The position numbers were made by a program, and so were the translations under genes. The notes under the pieces were generated by a model that did no database searches, was not told the DNA's origin, and saw nothing but the letters and a program-made list of their open reading frames with translations. A stretch of DNA of 6,306 bases. Origin: Chthonomonadaceae bacterium (lineage in GTDB: Bacteria > Armatimonadota > Chthonomonadetes > Chthonomonadales > Chthonomonadaceae). The number at the start of each line of letters is the position of its first letter. Position 1 is the first letter of the stretch. Below are positions 1 through 5,296 of the stretch, piece by piece. The stretch lies in assembly GCA_025355115.1 (NCBI GenBank), contig JANXLO010000499.1, positions 1-6,306 on the forward strand. The letters are read 5' to 3'.

Positions 1-742
1 CGAAGAGCTCGCAAAGCACTACGGCATTCCGGATGTGAGCGGCGGTCAGATGCGCCTTGTGAAGCTTCGGCCGGAAGACCATCGCGGCGGACTGCTCGGG
101 ATGGGCAGCGTTCTGGCCCTCACATCGCACACCTTCCGGACCAGTCCAACCCTCCGCGGCAAGTGGGCTCTGGAGGTCGTTTTCGGGACTCCGCCTCCTC
201 CCCCTCCGCCCGGCGTCAGCCAGATAACGGACGAGGAGAGGCAACAGAAGACCGGAACGACCTTTCGCGCTCTGCTGGCGAAGCACTCGAGCCAGCCCGC
301 CTGCGCTGGATGTCATGCGAAGATTGACCCGCTCGGGTTCGCTCTGGAGAACTACGATGCGGTCGGGCGGTGGCGGAAATCACAGGGGGACGATGCGCTC
401 GACACCTCCGCTCAGCTTCCGACCGGTGAGAAGATCAACGGCGTCGAGGAGTTGAAATATCTACTGCTGGAGCGTAAAGAGTTGTTTCTGCGCAATATGA
501 CCGCTCAAATGCTGACCTATGCTCTTGGGCGGGAAACGCAGTCAGCCGATCAACCTGCCATCAACGACATCGCACGTGACCTTCAGGCGCACGAGTGCCG
601 TTTCTCCGTGCTTGCGACCGATATCGTCATGAGCCGTGCGTTTCGCTATCGCCGGAATGTCGTTCCGCCCACCGAGTCAAAGCCTCTTCAGCCGTCGGTG
701 CAGAAATCGGGACCGGCAGCTCTTCGCCACAAACTGAAATGA
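1..742 (+). CDS. DUF1592/DUF1588/DUF1585 (planctomycete-type cytochrome c-like) protein, C-terminal part
   Basis: The reading frame is open from base 2 to a TGA at 740-742, so the 5' end lies before the window and 246 codons are visible. The first residues (AKHYGIPDVSGG) match the usual end of a DUF1592 domain. Next comes a DUF1588 segment (RGGLLGMGSVLALTSHTFRTSP, then RGKW) and a run of seven prolines at visible residues 64-70. A DUF1585 domain follows, with a CAGCH haem-type motif at visible residues 101-105 (bases 302-316) and the typical sequence IDPLGFALENYDAVGRWR. The end shows the family's usual FR motif and then a proline- and lysine-containing tail of about 30 residues. Such proteins are normally exported and nearly always sit beside a DUF1552 gene, as here. 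Their biochemical role is not established; the CxxCH suggests covalent haem and redox work outside the cytoplasm. The GTG at base 35 is internal and not the true start. Confidence 0.93.
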   Translation, partial: EELAKHYGIPDVSGGQMRLVKLRPEDHRGGLLGMGSVLALTSHTFRTSPTLRGKWALEVVFGTPPPPPPPGVSQITDEERQQKTGTTFRALLAKHSSQPACAGCHAKIDPLGFALENYDAVGRWRKSQGDDALDTSAQLPTGEKINGVEELKYLLLERKELFLRNMTAQMLTYALGRETQSADQPAINDIARDLQAHECRFSVLATDIVMSRAFRYRRNVVPPTESKPLQPSVQKSGPAALRHKLK

Positions 743-757
743 GGAGAACATCCCTTG
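741..757 (+). promoter_or_regulatory. Shine-Dalgarno and TTG start of the DUF1552 gene
   Basis: GAGGAG at 741-746 lies 8 nt before TTG at 755-757 and overlaps the TGA stop of the upstream gene (740-742). Both genes use the same frame, so the stop bounds the possible start region. TTG 755 is the first start-type codon after it, and the next ATG (residue 47) would remove the Tat signal. The arrangement favours translational coupling. Confidence 0.85.
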
Positions 758-2200
758 GGAATAAGTGATCAGCCGATTTCGCGGCGCAATGTGCTTCGCG
801 CCGCAGGCAGTGCGCTCGCGCTTCCCTTCCTGGAGTCGCTGCTCCCCACTGGAGCGGGCGCCGCGGGCAAAGTCGCGCGTCCCCCTGTTCGCATGGGCAT
901 CTTCTCGGTGACGGGCGGGACTGTCCTTGAGTCGTGGAAGCCCAAGCAGATTGGTGCGCTGACGAATTTGCCATCCATTCTGCGTTCTCTAGACTTCGCC
1001 AAAAGCGAAATCTCAGTCCTCTCAGGGCTTTGTCAGGGTGGGCACACCGATAATCTCAACGGCCACGAGCACTGCGCCTACCTCCATCTAACAGGCGCAG
1101 AGAACGCTAAGAAGGAGGCCGGGAAAGTCTACGCGGGGATATCAGTCGATCAACTCGCGGCGCAGAAGATTGGCGGTCAGACTTTTCTGCCTTCCATCGA
1201 GGTCGGTATCAACCTCAATCAGTACTCCTTCCGGGACGCGAACACGCCCGTGCCCTACGAAAACAATCCACGCTTCGTCTACGAGCGGATGTTCAGGGGC
1301 CGAAAGCCGGTGGTGCCCAACTGGCAACGGCGGGCGAATGCACTGCCTTCCGCGGCTCAGAAAATCTCCGGCCCGCCTTCCGAGGAGCAGAGCGTGCTCG
1401 ATCTCGTGCTTACTCAAACGAAGGATCTACGACGGCAACTCGGGTTCGCTGATCGGGACAAACTGGACGGGTATTTGACCTCGGTGCGCTCCGTCGAGAC
1501 GCGCCTTCAAAGCCTGGAGGCACGCCTGCAGGAGGAGTTGCTCGACGCCCGTCATCCCGGCCCCTCCCATCTCGTCACCCCATCCCTCTACTCGGAGGGC
1601 ATCCCGTTCTACAAAATTAGCCGTGAGGTGGAGAGCGACCCGGAGAAACACGGCGAGTACATTCGCATCATGTCCGACCTGCTCGTGCTGGCCTTCCAGA
1701 CGGACACGACGAGGGTAGCGGTCTTCGCAGCGGGCAGCGATGAAGCGCTCTTCCCCGGCGTCGTGACGGTGGGATACGAGCGGCATTGCCACACCCTGGA
1801 GCATCAGGGCAACGCCGCCCGAGTGGATGAGGCCGATCCCATCGCCCGCGAAGCCTGCCGCCAGATCCATGCCTGGTACACGGCGCTGTTTGCCGAAACC
1901 GTGAAGAAAATGAAGGAGATAGACGAGGGCGGATCGACGCTCCTCGACAACTCCATGCTGCTCTACACCTCCTATATGGCGGACGGAGGGCATGGCACGG
2001 ACGACTATCCGGTTCTGCTCGCCGGTCGCGGCGGCGGCTCGCTGAAGCCCGGCAAGCACCTCGCCTTCGAGCCGGGAACGCCGGTCGCGAACCTCTACGT
2101 GGAGATGCTTGACCGGATGGGCGTGAAAGCCGACGGCTTCGGCAATAGCAAGACGTCCGGGAAATCCAAGTACAACGGCAGACTGCCAGGTCTGGTCTAG
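755..2200 (+). CDS. DUF1552 domain-containing exported protein
   Basis: This 481-residue protein has a full-length DUF1552 domain. Residues 8-32 form a twin-arginine signal: S9-R10-R11-N12-V13-L14, then a hydrophobic stretch (AAGSALALPFLESLLP). Family hallmarks appear in order: GHEHCAYLHLTG near residue 105, SVDQLAAQKIGGQTFLPSIE near 130, NPRFVYERMF near 170, KLDGYLTSVRSVETRL near 240, DLLVLAFQTDTTRVAVF near 310, and LLDNSMLLYTSYMADGGHG near 400. The function of DUF1552 is unknown. It usually pairs with DUF1592/DUF1588/DUF1585 proteins, and the two may act together outside the cytoplasm on an organic substrate; that is inference from co-occurrence. It begins with TTG 12 nt after the upstream stop and is followed 11 nt later by a propeller-like gene, so the three probably share a transcript. 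A 263-residue open frame antisense to its second half is taken as a GC-driven shadow. Confidence 0.93.
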   Translation: MGISDQPISRRNVLRAAGSALALPFLESLLPTGAGAAGKVARPPVRMGIFSVTGGTVLESWKPKQIGALTNLPSILRSLDFAKSEISVLSGLCQGGHTDNLNGHEHCAYLHLTGAENAKKEAGKVYAGISVDQLAAQKIGGQTFLPSIEVGINLNQYSFRDANTPVPYENNPRFVYERMFRGRKPVVPNWQRRANALPSAAQKISGPPSEEQSVLDLVLTQTKDLRRQLGFADRDKLDGYLTSVRSVETRLQSLEARLQEELLDARHPGPSHLVTPSLYSEGIPFYKISREVESDPEKHGEYIRIMSDLLVLAFQTDTTRVAVFAAGSDEALFPGVVTVGYERHCHTLEHQGNAARVDEADPIAREACRQIHAWYTALFAETVKKMKEIDEGGSTLLDNSMLLYTSYMADGGHGTDDYPVLLAGRGGGSLKPGKHLAFEPGTPVANLYVEMLDRMGVKADGFGNSKTSGKSKYNGRLPGLV

Positions 2201-2211
2201 CAAGGACGAGG

Positions 2212-3096
2212 ATGGCACTTCTTTTTACGGGCGTCGGCTACAGTGGAACACGGATCACGTCGGCGAACGGGCGTGATTGGAGTGCTGCAGTGACTGGACG
2301 GGAAGGGGAGATCTACCGTACGGTCGCCTTCGGGAACGGGCTGTGCGTGGTGGCTGGCTCTTATGGCGGCAGCAACCTCTTCGCTGTCAGCAAAGATGGC
2401 GCAACATGGAAAAGCCTCGAGAAGGACGCCGGATACAGCCGGTATATTCGTGGCCTGTTGTTCGCAAAGGGACAGTTTTTCGGGCTTGGCGGCGATGGAG
2501 GCACGGTAGGAGCCTCCCGCCCGTTCGAGACCCACTCGGCAGACGGCGCAGTCTGGACGGACTATCACGAGTTCGACGGCAAGCATCTTCTGCGTCGAGC
2601 AGCTTTCGGCAACGGCACCTTCGTCGCGGTCGGGGACAGGGGACGGCGAGCGCTCTCCACAGACGGCATCGTCTGGAAGGATCTGCCAGATGTGAAGGCC
2701 ATCGACACGCTGGCGGAGGTGGCTTTCGGCAACGGGGTCTTCGTCGGAGTAGGCCTGAACGGATTGCGACAGCGCACGTTGGATGGACTGACATGGACGG
2801 ACAGGCTGCTTGGCGAAGAGGGCGAGCACCTGAACTCCATACTGTGGACAGGCGATCACTTCGTCGCTGTCGGCGCTGGGGCAACTTACCTTTCACCGGA
2901 CGGGCGCATGTGGAAGCGTCTGCCCAATCACAACGCACCATTAACCGCAGCCTATGGCGCCGGAGTCTTCGTGGGCACTCAATGGAAGGGCCGCCTGCTG
3001 TTCTCATCGGACGCGGTGGAGTGGAAGGAAGTCAAAAAATGCGCCTTCCACATTGAGGCAGTGGGGTACGGCTCGGTAGGGTATCAGTATTGCTAG
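2212..3096 (+). CDS. Leaderless seven-repeat beta-propeller-like protein (S-x-DG-x-x-W repeats)
   Basis: The 294-residue protein is built almost wholly of repeats of about 40 residues. One element is S-x-DG-x-x-W: residues 17-23 (SANGRDW), 60-66, 109-115, 149-155, 190-195 (lacking S), 228-234 and a weak copy SSDAVEW at 265-271. Between these lie strands of the type AFGNGxFVAVG, near residues 39, 130, 170, 210 and 247. Seven units fit one seven-bladed propeller, like BNR/sialidase-like or photosystem II assembly factor-like folds. ATG 2212 follows AAGGA (2202-2206) with 5 nt between. The frame is closed by a TAG at 2146-2148 and no start codon lies between, so the start is well fixed. No signal peptide precedes the first repeat, unlike the neighbouring DUF1552 protein. 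It may be a binding or scaffold protein; no enzymatic residues are recognisable. Blades three and four share near-identical DNA. The function is unknown. Confidence 0.88.
   Translation: MALLFTGVGYSGTRITSANGRDWSAAVTGREGEIYRTVAFGNGLCVVAGSYGGSNLFAVSKDGATWKSLEKDAGYSRYIRGLLFAKGQFFGLGGDGGTVGASRPFETHSADGAVWTDYHEFDGKHLLRRAAFGNGTFVAVGDRGRRALSTDGIVWKDLPDVKAIDTLAEVAFGNGVFVGVGLNGLRQRTLDGLTWTDRLLGEEGEHLNSILWTGDHFVAVGAGATYLSPDGRMWKRLPNHNAPLTAAYGAGVFVGTQWKGRLLFSSDAVEWKEVKKCAFHIEAVGYGSVGYQYC
2602..2753 (+). repeat. Internal direct repeat between two propeller blades
   Basis: GCTTTCGGCAACGG occurs at 2602-2615 and again at 2722-2735, exactly 120 bases (40 codons) apart. About 26 of 32 bases match over each unit. 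A more diverged copy starts near 2325. This is what blade duplication inside the gene would leave. Confidence 0.7.
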
Positions 3097-3109
3097 GGCC
3101 ACCTAGCAA
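3090..3109 (+). other. Small perfect hairpin over the stop codon of the propeller gene
   Basis: TTGCTAGG (3090-3097) and CCTAGCAA (3102-3109) are perfectly complementary around a GCCA loop, giving an 8-bp stem that includes the TAG stop at 3094-3096. No run of T follows, so it is not a standard intrinsic terminator. It could be an attenuator or an RNA end-stabilising element ahead of the HAF gene. The inverted repeat is directly visible; the function is inferred. Confidence 0.5.
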
Positions 3110-3129
3110 CGTGAAGCCAGAAACTGAAC

Positions 3130-3145
3130 AGGAGTGTTGAGCATG
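3130..3145 (+). promoter_or_regulatory. Shine-Dalgarno deciding the ATG start of the HAF-repeat gene
   Basis: AGGAG at 3130-3134 is 8 nt before ATG at 3143. The in-frame GTG at 3134 overlaps this ribosome site and the TTG at 3137 is only 2 nt from it, so ATG 3143 is the better start. It also puts basic residues directly before the signal peptide's hydrophobic core. Confidence 0.8.
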
Positions 3146-4243
3146 AAGCACCAAAATCAGACCCGCAAGATAGCCCTCGGCCTCTCCCTCGCGATCATGC
3201 TCTTGCCTTGGAGCGCTCAGCCGCAGATTTCTCCTCCTGTGGTTCAATACACGATCACGGATCTGGGCACTCTTGCAGACTGTGACGTCACCCTAGCCTC
3301 CAGCGTCAACGACTCGGGATCCGTGGCGGGATACGCCTACACCTTCGTACCTCCTGGTCATGGCAACAGCCTTTTGTCTCGCCCTTTCCTGTGGCAGAGT
3401 GGAACGCTTGCCGAGCTGCCAAAAGTGGGCGGGATGTATGGGCAAGCGCTGGCGATCAATGCAAAGGGCGACCTAGCGGGCTATGCGGAGACGGTCAAGT
3501 ACGCGCAGAGACCTGTAACTTGGAGCCGCGCCAACAAATTCGAGCCAACGATGCTTTCCGAGCTTCCGGGCAGAGTCACTTGTCTGCTCGACGATGGGAC
3601 GGCAGGAGGCTGGATAGTCGGCAACAAGACGAAGCAAGCCGTTATGTGGAAGGAAGGAGCGATGAGCCTGATCGGCAGCCCGCTAAACTTCGAGAGCGTC
3701 TGCAACGGCATCAATGACAGAGGAGCCTCCGTCGGATCGTTCATCCCTGAGCGAAAACCCTCTCAGCCAGTATCGTCCTGGTGGGATCGTCATGCGGTGA
3801 TGTGGAAGGACGGTCGTCAGTTTGCTTTGCCAGAGCTAGGCGGCGCGATGAGCGAATGCAGCGCGATCAACGAGGCGGAGCAGGCCGTAGGTTGGGCCGA
3901 CACGAAGACAGGACGAAACGCCTGCCTATGGCAGAACGGGAAAGTTGCAGCCCTTCCCACCCTCCAAGGCTATAAATCTGAAGCGCACTCCATCAACAGA
4001 AGCGGGACAATCGTTGGGGAATCGATGGAGACGGCGAAAAAAGAGGGCTGGAGATGGCTTGCGTGTCTGTGGCGCGATGGCAAAATGCACGACCTCAACG
4101 CTCTCGTGTCCGCAGATTCCGGATGGAAGCTCTCAGTGGCTACTCACATCTGCGACACCGGCCTAATAGTTGGGTATGGCCATTCCGAAAAGTATCCGAC
4201 TCACACCTGGCGAGCTTTTCTTCTGACGCCTGTCAGTCGCTAG
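3143..4243 (+). CDS. Secreted HAF-repeat protein
   Basis: From ATG 3143 the product has 366 residues. Residues 1-25 form a Sec-type signal peptide: KHQNQTRK, a hydrophobic core (IALGLSLAIMLLPW), and a likely cut after SA at residue 25. The mature part opens with YTITDLGTL, the classic HAF-family beginning. Repeats of the form xINxxGxxVGY lie at residues 54-64, 104-114, 148-160 (degenerate), 189-199, 241-251, 283-293 and about 336-345. Most are followed by an A-x-x-W-x-x-G strand, such as QAVMWKEG (165-172), HAVMWKDG (217-224), NACLWQNG (259-266) and LACLWRDG (306-313). Seven units suggest a seven-bladed propeller. HAF proteins are annotated as extracellular repeat proteins without known activity. 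The gene follows the propeller gene by 46 nt with a hairpin between, so it may be the last gene of the operon or have its own promoter. A strong hairpin lies 55 bases downstream. Confidence 0.9.
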   Translation: MKHQNQTRKIALGLSLAIMLLPWSAQPQISPPVVQYTITDLGTLADCDVTLASSVNDSGSVAGYAYTFVPPGHGNSLLSRPFLWQSGTLAELPKVGGMYGQALAINAKGDLAGYAETVKYAQRPVTWSRANKFEPTMLSELPGRVTCLLDDGTAGGWIVGNKTKQAVMWKEGAMSLIGSPLNFESVCNGINDRGASVGSFIPERKPSQPVSSWWDRHAVMWKDGRQFALPELGGAMSECSAINEAEQAVGWADTKTGRNACLWQNGKVAALPTLQGYKSEAHSINRSGTIVGESMETAKKEGWRWLACLWRDGKMHDLNALVSADSGWKLSVATHICDTGLIVGYGHSEKYPTHTWRAFLLTPVSR

Positions 4244-4297
4244 AGAATAGCCCGCTCGAAATGTGAGGGGTTGGTCGCTGGCTTGCCGCTCTCCTAA

Positions 4298-4337
4298 AGC
4301 AAAACGGAGCCTGCAAAGTTGCAGGCTCCGTTTTGCT
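4298..4337. terminator. Bidirectional hairpin terminator between convergent genes
   Basis: Bases 4298-4316 pair perfectly with 4319-4337, giving a 19-bp inverted repeat with two central bases. In RNA it would be about a 17-bp stem with a six-base loop. Each arm carries an AAAAC/GTTTT tract at the outer side of a GC-rich core, so either strand reads core then T-rich run. It lies in the 107-bp gap between the HAF gene (ends 4243) and the ThuA gene on the - strand (ends 4351), and fits termination of both. The T tract sits inside the stem and little T follows it. Confidence 0.82.
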
Positions 4338-4350
4338 ATCGGGCACTAGG

Positions 4351-5115
4351 CTATCTCTTTGCCGAGACCCACTGGACGCCGTTGCGGAAGATCTGGCGAA
4401 CCTCCTCCTGGAAGTAGATGGGGTAGCCCTCGTGGCCGGGCTGGAAGTAGAAGACTCGGCCCTTGCCGATTGTCCAGACCATGCCCTGCTGAGCGTGCTC
4501 GGTGGTGTTGTTCGGCAGCTCGTAAAGGCCGTCGAAAAGCACGGTTTCGGGGGTGGGCACCTCGAAAGGATCACCGTAGCGCTCGGTGTGCGGGCAGACG
4601 AAGTCCTTGACGCCTTTGCAGATGGGGTGGTCGGTGGCTTTGACGATAACGGTCAATTTGCTGCCGTCATCTATGTAACCGTTCCAGCCGCAGTTGGTGC
4701 CGAGAACCGCTTTGAGGGGCTTCGAATAGTGCGCAGAGTGAGTGGCAATGAACCCCATTCCGCCCTCTTTGACTCGCTTGACGATCTTTGCGACCAGCTC
4801 GTCCTTAACGTCGCCGTGTCGCTTGTGCCCCCACCATATGAGAACATCAGCGGAGTTCAGCAGTGAGTCCGGCAGGCCCTGCTCCGGGTCATCGATGGAC
4901 GCAATGACGACTTTCCAGCCTTTAAGCGGCTTCAGGCCATCGGCGATGACGGCGTTGACGTCGTGCGGATATATGTTTTTAGGCGCAGTGCCTTCCGACC
5001 AGACAACGACTGTACGCGACTTCTTCGCCGCGCTCGCGCTCTCGCCAAGCATTGCGCCGCCGGCCACAGCCATGCCGCCTCCTATGAAAGTACGACGATT
5101 AATTTTCTCGTTCAC
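4351..5115 (-). CDS. Tat-exported ThuA-domain protein
   Basis: The 254-residue product starts with GTG (bases 5115-5113). No other start codon lies in frame up to the promoter, and AAAGGA at 5132-5127 is 11 nt upstream, a slightly long spacing. Residues 6-30 form a twin-arginine-like signal (NRRTFIGGG, then hydrophobic, ending SASA). The rest is a ThuA (trehalose utilisation) domain of the class I glutamine amidotransferase-like fold. Its recognisable motifs are ADVLIWWGHKRHGDV, GGMGFIATHSAHYSKP, LGTNCGW, TDHPICKGV, ERYGDPFEVP, and GRVFYFQPGHEGYPIYF near the end. ThuA of rhizobia works with the dehydrogenase ThuB in handling 3-keto derivatives of trehalose and related disaccharides. Whether this exported homologue has the same activity is unknown. 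It diverges from a GH4 enzyme gene across a shared intergenic region and has a strong predicted promoter. Confidence 0.9.
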   Translation of the reverse strand: MNEKINRRTFIGGGMAVAGGAMLGESASAAKKSRTVVVWSEGTAPKNIYPHDVNAVIADGLKPLKGWKVVIASIDDPEQGLPDSLLNSADVLIWWGHKRHGDVKDELVAKIVKRVKEGGMGFIATHSAHYSKPLKAVLGTNCGWNGYIDDGSKLTVIVKATDHPICKGVKDFVCPHTERYGDPFEVPTPETVLFDGLYELPNNTTEHAQQGMVWTIGKGRVFYFQPGHEGYPIYFQEEVRQIFRNGVQWVSAKR

Positions 5116-5155
5116 GATGGATTGTTTCCTTTCTGCATACCGGGGGCAGTGACCT

Positions 5156-5185
5156 ATTATAGCAACCTTAATCGTTGACTGTCAA
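5156..5185 (-). promoter_or_regulatory. Sigma70-type promoter with extended -10 for the ThuA gene
   Basis: Read on the - strand, TTGACA (5185-5180) is followed after 18 bases by TATAAT (5161-5156), both exact consensus hexamers. TGC directly before the -10 makes it an extended -10 (TGnTATAAT). Transcription would begin near base 5149, giving a leader of about 35 nt before the GTG start. Confidence 0.8.
5175..5185. promoter_or_regulatory. Operator-like palindrome over the -35 box
   Basis: TTGAC-T-GTCAA is a perfect 11-bp inverted repeat centred on base 5180. It covers the entire -35 hexamer of the ThuA promoter, so a dimeric regulator bound here would block or adjust RNA polymerase. No regulator gene is visible in the window. 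The palindrome is seen directly; regulation is inferred. Confidence 0.45.
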
Positions 5186-5233
5186 TGAAAAGGAGCTTTC
5201 AACCCCCAGTCGCGCGGCAGCAGGAAAAAGCGG

Positions 5234-5276
5234 TCTTGTGTCGAACTTGCAATCAAGAGTTTAGAGCTACGTTCGA
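5234..5276 (+). promoter_or_regulatory. Nested short inverted repeats in the GH4 gene leader
   Basis: TCGAAC (5241-5246) pairs with GTTCGA (5271-5276). Inside it CTTG and CAAG flank CAAT (5246-5257). TCTTG (5234-5238) could alternatively pair with CAAGA (5254-5258). This could be a weak regulator site or RNA structure ahead of the GH4 ribosome site. I found no convincing -35/-10 pair for the + strand gene in 5186-5280. Confidence 0.25.
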
Positions 5277-5280
5277 TTGT

Positions 5281-5296
5281 GGAGGAGTTTGACATG
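5281..5296 (+). promoter_or_regulatory. Shine-Dalgarno and ATG start of the GH4 gene
   Basis: GGAGGAG at 5281-5287 lies 6 nt before ATG 5294-5296. It is a strong match to the anti-Shine-Dalgarno and places the start right before the Rossmann strand expected at the N-terminus of GH4 enzymes. Confidence 0.9.

Noticed and set aside
35..37. GTG as start of the first gene
   Set aside because: The frame is open to the window edge, and the residues before GTG match the end of DUF1592, so the gene starts upstream.
1427..2218. 263-codon open frame on the - strand
   Set aside because: It is antisense to the DUF1552 gene, has no recognisable domain, and is typical of GC-rich antisense shadows.
2197..2859. 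220-codon open frame on the - strand
   Set aside because: It is antisense to the propeller gene, whose repeats and ribosome site show the real frame.
2277..3056. 259-codon + strand frame inside the propeller gene
   Set aside because: It is arginine-rich and low in complexity with no domain, an out-of-frame shadow of the repeats.
3134..3136. GTG as start of the HAF-repeat gene
   Set aside because: It overlaps the AGGAG ribosome site that serves ATG 3143.
4333..4866. 177-codon + strand open frame after the terminator
   Set aside because: It is antisense to the ThuA gene, whose family motifs are clear, and has no domain of its own.
5175..5202. TTGACT on the + strand as a -35 for the GH4 gene
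   Set aside because: No acceptable -10 lies 16-18 bases downstream; the hexamer is explained by the palindrome.
5142..5207. GGGGG and CCCCC runs as a long inverted repeat
   Set aside because: Only five bases pair, 56 bases apart, with no extension.
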